DNA of 64,000 nt from Viscum album (taxonomy: Eukaryota > Streptophyta > Magnoliopsida > Santalales > Viscaceae): the NCBI GenBank assembly GCA_963277665.1, contig OY728145.1, positions 953,165,033 to 953,229,032 on the forward strand, written 5' to 3'. The position numbers and the translations under genes are program-made. Shown one piece after another: positions 27,230 to 36,960 of this stretch. Every line of letters begins with the position of its first letter. The first letter of the stretch is position 1. Below the pieces are notes generated by a model. It was not told the DNA's origin, did no database searches, and was given only the letters and a program-made list of their open reading frames with translations.

Positions 27230-27780
27230 ACTAGATCCATGAAAATATGATCCCTTTCAACTCTCATCTTGTTCAAAACTCCATCATCATTTCGACTCAA
27301 TGCATCTTCCACCTTATTTTCTTTACCTGGGTGGTAGTGTATAGTGAAATCATAATCCTTCTGTTGTTAAATCCATCGTATTAGCCTCATGTTGAGTTCC
27401 TTCTATGAGAAAATATACATCAAAATCTTGTGATCAATATATATCTCACATTTTTCACCATTGAGATAGTGTATCGATATTTTCAAAGCAATGATTACAA
27501 CTGATAACTCAAGATCATGAGTAGGACAATGTTTCTCAGGAATTTTTAGCTGTTATGATACATAGGCAATAACTCTATCATTCTTCCAAAAGTCAAAACC
27601 AAGTCCTTTCTTTGAAGCATCGCTATAAATAAAAAACCCATCATTCCCTGATGGTAGAGCCAAGATAGGAGCATTAACTAATCTTCTATTCAATTATTCA
27701 AAATATTCTGCACACTCTTTTTTCCAAACAAATTTATCCCCGTTATAAGTGATCTTGGTTAATGGGTTAGCCAATCAAGG
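27230..27780 (-). pseudogene. Element B RNase H domain, broken
   Basis: Translation on the minus strand gives GFFIYSDASKKGLG near 27645-27605 (family form YSDASKKGLG, with the first catalytic Asp), then KHCPTHDLEL with the catalytic Glu, IHYLNGEKCEIYIDHKIL, and DFTIHYHPGKENKVEDALSR near 27300, ending the domain. Stops occur between these blocks. RNase H degrades the RNA strand during cDNA synthesis. It lies directly after RT, as in all Ty3/gypsy elements. Confidence 0.85.
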
Positions 27781-28500
27781 AAAATTTTGGAAAAAAACGC
27801 CGATAATAACCAGCTAAACTGATAAAACTGTGTACCTCAGTTATACTCGTCGGTGCTAGCCATTTATATATTTCCTTGGTCTTTGAAGGAACAACAAAGA
27901 TTCTGTCTATAGAGAGAATATGGCCAAGAAAAGAAATCTCATGAAGCCAAAATTCTCACTTTATAAACATCCCATATAATTCATTTCTTCTGAGAGTCTT
28001 TATAATAATGCGCAAGTGATTTTCATGATATTTGTATAATTTGGAGTATACCATGATATCATCAATAAATACAAATACGCGGTAAAAATATATTGTTTAA
28101 AAAAATATATTCATTAAATCCATGAACATAGAGGGTGCATTAGTCAAGCCAAAAGGCATTACTATTAACTGGAAATGCCTGTACCTAGTTCGAAATACTA
28201 TTTTTGGAATGTCTTCCTTCTTCACACACAATTGATGATATCCATATCGAAGATCAATCTTTAGAAAATATTGATCTCCATGAAGTTGGTCGAATAAATC
28301 ATTAATGTGAGGAAGGGGGTACTTTGTCTTCATTGTTATAGCATTCATCTCACTATAGTCAATACACAACCTCGTAGATCTGTCTCTCTTCATAACAAAA
28401 AGGACATGTTCTCCCCATGTAAAACCATTAGGGTGAATAAATCCCTTTTTACTCAATTCCTCTAGTCATTTCTTTAGTTCCGCAAATTCTAGAGTATCCA
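27781..28500 (-). pseudogene. Element B reverse transcriptase, broken
   Basis: The 28456-28097 frame holds the first RT boxes: [66 protein letters not shown]. The frame then breaks by a stop, and the catalytic box continues as VFVFIDDIMVYS (Asp-Asp at 28063-28058), so both catalytic residues of this box survive. The thumb region follows as FLGHILSIDRIFV, TEVHSFISLAGYYRRF at about 27950-27800. This is a textbook Ty3/gypsy RT with several nonsense changes. It copies element RNA into DNA in the virus-like particle. Confidence 0.9.
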
Positions 28501-29042
28501 TTCAATACGGGGTCTTTGATATGGGCCTTTGACTAGGAATTAAATCAATGGAAAACTCAATTTCCCATTGTGGAGGTTGTCTAGGTAAATCCTTTGGATA
28601 CACATCATCATATTTTTTCACAATAGGTATGTCCTCTATTCGAACATTCTTTTCCTCACCCGTGATTATTTCATTCTCATCATCCCCTATAATTGAATTT
28701 ATTAGAGCTACTAGGGGTGACTCTATAAAAGAATTAGAAGCCAACGTTTCTCCTCTAAAGATTAGGTACTCTTTATCATCATCGATAATTTTATTCTCTC
28801 TCTTCTTAAAATAAATTTTCACATCATGGTCTGAAAGCAAATCCATACTGAGGATTATATCAAATTCAATCATTTGTATAATTATTTGATCAATAGATAA
28901 ATATAATTTATATTCATTACTGGGGACTGATTCACAAAAAAATATTGCAATGATACTTACCTTACGAGTTTTGAATGAAAACTCCCTTATTGAATAAAAT
29001 TGGAAATATCTAATTTTCATAGAAATCTAAGAAGACATGAAA
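28501..29042 (-). pseudogene. Element B protease C-terminal part and linker to RT
   Basis: The frame at 29020-28502 contains IEFDIILSMDLLSDHD, which matches the end of the Ty3/gypsy aspartic protease (family FDVILGMDWLS), followed by a charged linker and YPKDLPRQPPQWEIEFSIDL, which is the conserved (F)P-x-x-L-P-x-x-P-P-x-R-x-x-E-F-x-I-D-L entry into RT. The N-terminal half of the protease, with the active site, lies on the other side of element D at 39183-39250. The reading frame on the two sides is in phase when D and one copy of its target duplication are ignored, although one stop (TAG) lies just after the junction. Confidence 0.85.
29038..29042 (+). repeat. Left target-site duplication of element D (TGAAA)
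   Basis: TGAAA directly before the LTR start TGTCACACC. It is identical to 39178-39182 directly after the far LTR end. Confidence 0.88.
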
Positions 29043-29480
29043 TGTCACACCCCGACCTACGCATATATTTTATTTTATTATTTATGTGGCATTAAATTTT
29101 ATTTTTGGTGTTCGGATTCATCCTTGAATTAATTTCTCCAGGTTTTAATAAACTATTCCTTTCTGGTGTTGACGTCGTCGGGCGTGCGGGTGGAGGGCGA
29201 GTTTGGAAGCCGCGTGGATTCACCCTCGTAACTGCTTGACCGCATGTCCTTGGAGAATTAAAATAAATATTATTATTATTATTATTTCTGTAATTAGAAT
29301 GCGCATTAATTGTTGTGTAGTTAAAAGTTTTATTTCGTTAAGAATTAATTATTATTAAAATGTTATGAACACCGTTATTGTTTTTTTATTTTATCACTAT
29401 GATGATTATTATTCTATTTTTATTTAGCAAAAGGTAAAAAAATACATTGTTTCATATTCATTGCATGGATTCGTTGATGA

Positions 29481-29575
29481 TGATGATTATTTTTTATTAT
29501 TTTTATTTTTATTATTATTCATATTAATATTATTATTATTATTCCTTTTATTATTATTATTATTATTATTATGTT
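29481..29575 (+). repeat. TTA trinucleotide tract, first array of the D 5' LTR
   Basis: Imperfect (TTA)n with TTT and CAT interruptions. The matching array in the 3' LTR is at 35925-36010 and differs in length, as expected for a microsatellite. Confidence 0.8.
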
Positions 29576-29689
29576 ATAACAATTTATTTTTTTCTTTCTT
29601 TCTTTGGTTTTGTTTATTATTATTATTTTTTTATTTTTTTATCTTTTCTCAAGGGTTTCTAGCGGCTCTTTTTTCTTCTTATCTCTCCA

Positions 29690-30250
29690 ATTATCCCTCC
29701 CCCATTTATTCCGCGCACCGCCACCCCCTTTCCTCAGCCTCCCTTACTGCATCCCTCTTCCTAGCATCGTAGCCCCCTCGCCCCTGCTCCTTGCAGTGAG
29801 CCGACGCCGAAGCCTCCCCCTCTTGGATGCCTCCTTCCCCTCACGCACAGCAGCAGCTCGGCGCCTCCCTGTATTCGGTGAAAGCAACGCCCCATTCCTG
29901 ATCGCCCTCCTTCAGCGCAACATCCCACCGCCGGCGCCCCAGCTCCCCTGCTACTCGGAATGCCTCCATCAGCCAGTTCTTCCTGCACGCCTCGGCCGCT
30001 CCAGCTAGACTCCAGCCACCGGGACCCCTCTGTCATCCAGTGCCACTGCCCTGCTTGCTCCGCCACACAATGCCTCACCTGCTCGACCTCCCGTTTCGCC
30101 TGCCCGCCTCTGGCCAACAGCGCCTCTCCTCCCTTTCAGCAATCTGCAGCAGCAACCCATTACAGTCGGCGCCCTCCTCTTCCCTCCTACAGCATGCCGC
30201 TGGTATGCCCTCCAGCGCGCACAGCAACACCATGTGTACCCCCCCTTGAG
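29690..30250 (+). other. C-rich island in the D 5' LTR
   Basis: About 560 bp with strong C excess on the plus strand, CpG-containing and far richer in GC than anything else nearby. It is matched at 36120-36680. It is flanked on both sides by TTA arrays. The translated frame is rich in Ser, Pro and Ala. The two LTR copies differ at many amino-acid-changing positions, which argues against a conserved protein. A promoter or 5' transcribed region is possible but not shown. Confidence 0.75.
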
Positions 30251-30269
30251 AGGTTTCCTTTATTTTTAA

Positions 30270-30500
30270 TTTTATTCATTATTATTATTATTATTATTAT
30301 TATTCCAATTTTTATTGTTATTGTTATCATTATCATTATTATTAAGATTCTTGTTGTTATTATTATTATTATTATTTCTATTGTTGTTGTTATTGTTATT
30401 ATTATTATTATTATTTTTATTATTATTATTGTTATTATTATTGTTATTACCATTATTCTTATTCTAATTCTTACTCTTATTATCATTATAATTATCATGT
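30270..30500 (+). repeat. TTA/ATT trinucleotide tract, second array of the D 5' LTR
   Basis: About 230 bp of (ATT)n with GTT, CTT and CAT interruptions. The counterpart is at 36700-36960, longer and purer in part. Confidence 0.85.
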
Positions 30501-32705
30501 TAATCTTGTCAGATTATGTGTTTTATTTGATTGTGAGTATTTTTGGCTGGTTTAGGATTTTTAGGACCCGCACAGGGCGTTTCCGAGTGAGCGCCATCGG
30601 TGTTCCTTGTTTCCAATGTTCTGTCGTCATCGCGATTTAGTTTCAAGGTGAGTGTTTCTTCCCACCTCTTGCTTTCGCATACTTTAAATAGGGTTACGTA
30701 TGTGTTTTGAGTCATTGATAATTATTATGTAGCGTGTCGGACTTTACCGTGCATTTTCGAACGTGGGTTGTTTCATCGTGTCATGTATCTGAGGTATGTT
30801 CCCATTGCACTGCTTTTAAAATTTAAGTTACTTTATTTCCTACTGTTTTCACCCTATGTAAATACATATGTGCTAACAATTATTATGCAACTAAAGATTA
30901 ATTCATTTAATATGCAAATTTATAATTCAATTCTTGTGGTGTGCAAATGGTGTCATCTTTTTATGTTTGTGTACGCTAACTTTTCAATTCAATATTATAT
31001 TAATTTTAGTAAATGTGAAATAGTATTATAGAATTGTTTTTTTAATTACTCAATGTAAAAGAATACTGGTTATTTTATACACGACACATGAAATATTTTC
31101 ATTATGAGAAGACACCCAATAGTGAAACAACGCCCATTTGGCTTTTAAACATAATTCACTGAATATACAATAGAGTTCTGCTTTAATAATAAATGATTTT
31201 CTTTTGAATTGTGAACATGTACTTTGGTTCGTTTGAGAAATTTCCCGGTTGGCTCTTAAAGTTTATTTGGAAAAAAATAAGATGTTCTGGTTTGGTTTTA
31301 TAAAAATATTGGCATCATGTGAATTAGTGTTTTGGGAGTTTGATAAATGGATATAAACTGGTTCAAGTCTTATATAGAAGTTGTACGTTTCATATTTGTG
31401 ATTGTGAAAGGTGTTTAATACATGTTTGGCGCTTTATGGAAAATTATGTGATTGTTTTGATGAAAGCCCTCCTAGTACAACCCTCTTGCCTTGGATGCAA
31501 TTGATTGTTTGGGAGGTCGCGCTTAGAGGCTCCCGAGTACTTGAGTAGTTAATGGCCGGAGGTTGTCCCATGGAGTGGCTCGTGTGATGCCTGTTGGACT
31601 TTATATATATACATATGATTGGATGCTCGGTTGGAATCGGTTGGCTCACCCTCTTTTTAAACACTTGAGACATGGGAATCTGGCATATTGAGAAAATATT
31701 CTAAGAATGATTGTTGCAATGGTAGGTTATGGTACTGACTAGTGAACCATAATAGGTTGATATATTGGTTTTATTACTATGGTATTTACCCTCGACCTAC
31801 ATGAGAGAGGATGGTCGAGCATATTGTGCATTTTGATTTCATCGTGACATGTCGATATGGACGATTTCTCATCTATTAGTGTCTTCTAGTTTATTCTCGA
31901 CCTCCTAGGTTCACCCATGTCTATTCGGCTTTTGTTTCTTGTAGTAGTGAATATGATGCTCATATATATACCTACATTTCCCTTGCTGTGTGTTTTACTT
32001 TGTGTATTTATGGTGTATTTTTTTCCTTGGAAAGTGGTAAATTGATTTTGATTAGGTTTTTAAGAAATGGTTTTCAAATGAAAGTGTTTAATCCTCTCTG
32101 TACAAATTTGAAAATTAAAACATCACTTACCCTTTCTAAAAATACATTGAAACTAATGAAATGAACCCAACTTTGGAAATGGTTTAGGTCAATGGTTCGT
32201 ACTTTGTTTTTAATTAAAATAATTAGAAAAACATACTTTTATAAATTGTAGTTAAAACTTGAAATGATGTTTCTTTTATGACAAAGGTAGTGCATTGAGA
32301 ATAGATATCGAGCTAGCCTACTGAATTTTAATACTCACACCTATAGTTCTTTTCTGTTTTCATTGTTGTGCAGGGTACACCTTGAGAGCACTCGCCTAGG
32401 GCGATTCTTGATCATTGAGTCGGAGAGTGACCCGCGAGGAAACTCTGAGTTAGTTCGGACGTCGAGTTGGTTAGCATTATTTTCCTTTGTTCTTTTTTAG
32501 TCACTGTATTTGGTTTATTTTTTTTATGATGCTCTGTATTGCTTCAATTTTATTTATTTATATTGGGTGAAATTGTTCCCACAGCCTCTGTTGATGCCTT
32601 GGTGCTTGTTTCCAGTCCGAGAGGATCGAAAACGCCTCTCGGGCCATGTCGCGGACCAGCTCAGGTGACCGGTTCAGGGTCGACTTGGGTTGGTTCGTCA
32701 CAAAA

Positions 32706-32716
32706 TGGTATCAGAG
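32706..32716 (+). promoter_or_regulatory. Element D primer-binding site (tRNA-iMet)
   Basis: TGGTATCAGAG is the exact plant initiator-tRNA-Met primer sequence, three bases after the 5' LTR end. It establishes that the element is in plus orientation and primes on tRNA-iMet. Confidence 0.9.
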
Positions 32717-32719
32717 GAG

Positions 32720-33578
32720 GTTAGATCTTAGCAGACCTCTCTTTTTAGATCACCCTTTGTTATTTGGTATGACATGGTAGACGGAGTAGGATTGTCAGGT
32801 CTCGAGGGGTAGGAGCGGGAAGAGCGTCGCGAACTCTTGCTCGTTCTGATCCTCCGGTTTCAATGGGAAGTCCAGTTTAATTTGTTTATTTGGGTTTTTA
32901 TGGAAATTTTTTTCAATTGGGATACAAAAAAGGGAGTTGGGCTAATAGTCCTAAGCCGCGTGGCCTAACAAGCCATGTGGAGCTTGGGGCATGGTCCAAA
33001 AAGACTCTCTGTGTCGGTGACGTGATTGACATATGGCTGCCAACTATATGGTCAAGTCGTCCACCGACACTAGTTCCCTGTTTGATTTGTTTTGGGTTTC
33101 CTTTGATTTTTGAAAGTGGTTTGAATTAGAAAAATGGGTTTTGAAAAAGAAAATGGTTGTTTGAAATGACATGTGTAATTTTTGGATTAAAATATGTTGT
33201 ATGAATGATTTGTTTTTGGAAAATGATGTTTCTTTGTTTTGACCTTGGTGTTCCTATGGGTGCTCACATGCATTTTGGTATGTTGGAAAATGTGAACGGA
33301 TTTCTTGTATGGTGGATGGATTCCCGAGGTGACACGGATACATTCATGTGAGTGAGACTCTAAAGAATACCAATGGAGAGGGTTTAACCCACTAATATCA
33401 TCTCAAATTGAAGATTTTTTCAAAGAGAAAAGTTTTTATGTTATTATAACTTATTTTATTGTGTTTTGATCTTATCACCTATGAAGTGTTTTATTTTGAG
33501 GTTTTTATTCACTCGTTGAGTTAGTCTTGATTGGGTTCTTGGCTTTTCTTGTCCAGCGGTTATCCCCTTGAAGCATCG
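32720..33578 (+). other. Element D leader
   Basis: Untranslated region between PBS and gag. It holds an open frame (32890-33129) with no recognised domain. It is richer in G and T than the LTR ends. A packaging signal would be expected here but cannot be recognised by eye. Confidence 0.55.
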
Positions 33579-34430
33579 ATGGGTGATCGTAGTATGGTTG
33601 ATCAACCTAAGGATTTTATGCTTGAGTTTCGGAAGCTAGATCCACCTCTCTTTTATGGTCAAGAAGACTCTTCCATAGTAGAGGAGTGGATGCAGAATAT
33701 TGAAAGGGACTTTAACCACGTTGAGTTGCCCGAGTCATTGAAGTTCAAGTTCGCGACCTTTATTCATGAAGCTTCACCATGGATGTGGTGGAAGTCAGTG
33801 TCTCAGAACAGGCCCCGTCAAGAGCTTACTTGGGAGTTTTTCAAGGCCTCATTCATTCATCAGTATTTCTTTAAGGAATAAGGGGTGAGAAAGGGGATGG
33901 AGATGTGTTTTATGCGACAGGGCGATAGATCCGTATTGGGGTATTTCTAGCACTTTGTGGAGCTAGTACCTTATGATTCAGGGTATGCCACAAATGACCC
34001 CATGAAGGGTCGATGCTTCGAGGAGGGTCTACGTCCTGATCTATAGTTGAAAGTGGCAGAGTCCAACATGACCTCATTTTCTGATGTGGTGAAAAAAGCT
34101 TTTCATGTCGAAGCCATGATGGTGGGATTGCTTAAAGTGGTCCTCCCTCTAATTCTTAGGAGTAGTGAAGAGACTTCCAATAAAAAATGATTAAGCGATC
34201 GAAAGGCAATGGAGCAGGTCATGTAATCAAGAGGCCTCGGGATCTATCATCAACCTCTTCGGAGCGATAGATCCTCATGTGTTATTAGTGTGGCAAGCTG
34301 GGTCACAAGAATCCATTGTGCCCAAGCGCTCTGAATCCATGCCAGGAATGTGGATGCCTAGGTCACTTGCGACGATTATGTTGGGGCATTGGTAGAAAGA
34401 GTCATAGAAGAAGTTCTCAGAAGTGATGTG
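33579..34430 (+). pseudogene. Element D gag (capsid and two zinc knuckles), broken
   Basis: Gag builds the virus-like particle. From an ATG at 33579 (MGDRSMVDQ), translation shows the retrotransposon gag domain: FRKLDPPLFYGQEDSSIVEEW (split before the W), IERDFNHVELPESLKFKFAT, ASPWMWWKSV, TWEFFKASFIHQYFF, then past a TAA at 33879 the same frame gives YFxHFVELVPYDSGYA, GRCFEEGLRPDL and FSDVVKKAFHVEAMM. A frameshift follows. Two CCHC knuckles lie at 34280-34321 (C-Y-stop-C..GH....C) and 34340-34381 (C-Q-E-C..GH....C). The stops look like CAG-to-TAG changes. The gag type matches Tekay/Del-like chromoviruses. No pol domain follows. Confidence 0.85.
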
Positions 34431-35468
34431 TTGTTGGGTTTTTGTTCAAGGTTCCTGGTGTATGATTCCTTTCAACGTAAGGGATCATTTCTCTTTGTAG
34501 TTGTACTGATGATTTTTTTGGGTTTTGACATGTATGGGATGTCATGGGTCTTTTGATAAACTCCAGTTCTTAAGCCAACATGGTTATATTTCAAAATTCT
34601 ATCCTTTAATCTATCAGATCAAAAAATGTAAATTTCTTATTGGAATTAACAGAATCTAACTGCGAGGCAGGAGATGCTTCATCCATCAGAGCTCTAGCCA
34701 AAATGCCTCGTAGTGAATCCAATGCGTAGTTAGGAACCCCTGGGGAATTTTAAAGAGTCTGGTTAAAGTTATGTCTCTACTGTGTGGTGACACCGTTTTG
34801 GTGTTGCTGCTCTGGTTTCTTTTTCGTTGTAATTCTCCTCTTGTCGCCAAAGTGTGCGATGGACTTATCCCTCACGCAATTTCAGGGACTGTGCTTTTTT
34901 GGATGCAAGTTTCTAATTAGTGGCCTTGTGTGGGCTACCCATGTGAATCAGTTGCGATTTTGGCTTGTGTTCATCCCGAAGAGATGGATCATGGGTGGTC
35001 ATCTGTCATGGTTTCAGTGATCCAATCCTTGGGGCCTCCCTCCCCGCCTAGGGGTAAGGGTTTTTGGTTTTCGCAAACATTTCGGATCAATTTATGTCCC
35101 TTTCAGATGGGAGTGAGTGGTTTAAATGTTTTTTTTTTGTTCTTTCTATAGCTTGAGTAAGGCCCGGTTTTGACCTAAGTTGGATTCTTGTTGGTCTCTA
35201 GTAGGTTGGTTCTTTATGGTTAGGAGACCCACCATGATTCTCCATGGGGTTTTTTTAGTCGTTACGGGTTCCAGTGGAGTCCTTATGGTGGGGAGTCTGT
35301 TCAGGCCTCCCCTCTACTGTTGGTCTATTTCAGGATATGAGGATGAGTCCCATGGATGGTCGGTGAAATGTCCTTGGGTTAAGAGGTTGGATTGTATTAT
35401 GTAGAATCCTAAGGCGTTGATCGATCGGCTGGATAGTGATTTGGCTTTCCGTGGGTGGAAAGCGTTAT
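34431..35468 (+). other. Element D 3' internal segment of unknown origin
   Basis: About 1 kb between gag and the polypurine tract. It has no protease, RT or integrase motif on either strand. Open frames (34784-35020, 34930-35151, 35180-35404) overlap in different phases and match nothing I know. It may be captured sequence or a remnant of replaced pol; the G and T bias on the plus strand is like the leader. Confidence 0.55.
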
Positions 35469-35479
35469 GGTGGGGAGAA
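35469..35479 (+). promoter_or_regulatory. Element D polypurine tract
   Basis: GGTGGGGAGAA, followed by one T and the 3' LTR start TGTCACACC. This is the expected plus-strand DNA primer site. Confidence 0.7.
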
Positions 35480-36119
35480 TTGTCACACCCCAACCTATGC
35501 ATATATTTTATTTTATTATTTTTTTGGCCTTCAATATTACTTTTGGTGTTCGGGTTCATCCCCAAATTAATTTCATTGGGTTATATAAAAGTATGCCTTT
35601 CTGGTTTTGGTGTTGTCGGGCATGCGGGTGGAGCGCGAGTTTGGAAGCAGTGTGGCTTCACCGTAGAAACTGCATGACCGCATGTCCTCGGAGAATTAAA
35701 ATAAATATTTTTATTTTTATTTCTTTTTTGTTATTAGAATGTGCATTAATTGTTGTGTCGTTAAAATTTTTATTTTTTTTAGGAATTAATATTTATTAAA
35801 ATTTCAAGAACATCGTTATTGTTTTTTTATTTTATCACTATGATGATTATTATTCTCTTTTTCTTTAGTAAAAGGCGATAAAATTGTTCCTTTCATATTC
35901 ATTGCCCAGATTCGTTTATGATGATTATTATTTATTATTGTTATTATTATTATTCATACTAATATTATTATTTTTATTCCTTTTATTATAATTATTATTA
36001 TTAAGTTATAAAAATTTAAATTGTTTTTTTCTTTCTTTGGTTTTGTTTATTATTATTATTATTTTTATTTTAATCTTTCCTATAGGGTTTCTAGCAGTTA
36101 TTTTTTTCTTCTTATCTCT

Positions 36120-36680
36120 CCAATTAACCCTCCCCCATTCATTCCGCACACCTCCACCCCCTTGCCTCAGCCTCCCTCGCTGCATCCCTCTTCCTAGCAC
36201 CGTAGCCCCCTCGCCCCTGCTCCTTGCAGCGACCCGACGCCGATGCCTCCCCCTCTTGGCTGCCTCTTTCCCCTCGCGCACAGCAGCAGCTCAGCACCTC
36301 CCTCTATTCGGTGCAAGCAACGCCCCGTTCCTACAAACCCTCCTTTAGCGCAACATCCCACCGCCAGTTCCCTAGCTACCCTACTACCTAGCCTGCCTCC
36401 ATCGGCCGGCTCTTCCTGTACGCACTGGCCGCTCCAGCCGTACTCCAGCTGCCGGCACCCCTCCGCCATCCCATGCTCCTGCCCTTCTTTCTCCACCGCA
36501 CAATGCCTCACCCGCTCGACCTCCTATTTCCACTGTCTGCCTCTAGCCAACAGCGCCTCTCCTCCCTTGCAACAATCCACAGTAGCAACCCAGTACAGCC
36601 GGCACCCTCCTCTTCCCTCCTACAGCCTGCCGCTGGTTTGTCCTCTAGCGTGCACAACAACACCACGCGTACCCCCCTTG
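36120..36680 (+). other. C-rich island in the D 3' LTR
   Basis: Counterpart of 29690-30250, between TTA arrays. It shows the same stop-free Ser/Pro frame with many replacement changes. Confidence 0.7.
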
Positions 36681-36699
36681 AGATATTTCTTTATTTTTA

Positions 36700-36785
36700 A
36701 TTTTATTATTCATTATTCTTATTCTTCTTATTATTATTATTATTCATATTTTTATTTTTATAATTATTATTATCATTATTATTAA

Positions 36786-36823
<38 letters not shown>

Positions 36824-36847
36824 CTATTGTTATTGTTATTGTTATTG

Positions 36848-36892
<45 letters not shown>

Positions 36893-36960
36893 TTGTTATT
36901 ATTATTGTTATTAACATTACTCATATTATTTTTCATACTTTTATTATCATTATTATTATC
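36700..36960 (+). repeat. TTA/ATT trinucleotide array in the D 3' LTR
   Basis: The longest uninterrupted trinucleotide stretch of the window, with at least 17 ATT units between about 36775 and 36825. Length and interruptions differ from the 5' LTR array. Confidence 0.85.

Larger units (their letters stand above)
29043..32702 (+). mobile_element. Element D 5' LTR
   Basis: A 3660-bp repeat matching 35481-39177 from end to end, starting TGTCACACCCC and ending GGTTCGTCACA (partner end GGTTTGTGACA). Layout: AT-rich start, TTA-type trinucleotide tract at 29481-29575, a C-rich island at 29690-30250, a second TTA/ATT tract at 30270-30500, then about 2.2 kb of ordinary sequence. Open frames here (29461-29772, 29604-30008, 29960-30640) come from the stop-poor C-rich and TTA-repeat composition. 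Confidence 0.88.

Noticed and set aside
28548..28814. Plus-strand frame of 88 codons
   Set aside because: It is the antisense shadow of the B protease-RT linker on the minus strand.
30187..30498. Minus-strand Ile/Thr-rich frame
   Set aside because: Translation of the same trinucleotide array; low complexity only.
29960..30640. A 226-codon Ser/Pro-rich frame in the D LTR with a poly-Ile end, matched by a 180-codon frame at 36243-36785
   Set aside because: The frame exists because the C-rich DNA and TTA arrays lack stops. The two LTR copies differ at many amino-acid-changing positions, and the tails diverge (poly-Ile against Tyr/Ser-rich), so there is no sign of protein constraint.
31599..31617. 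TTTATATATATACATATG as the D LTR TATA box
   Set aside because: It is conserved in both LTRs (38072) but AT runs are common here, and nothing around it resembles the TATA context of the A, B and C LTRs, so I did not call it.
36706..36936. Poly-asparagine frame on the minus strand
   Set aside because: It is a direct translation of the ATT microsatellite.
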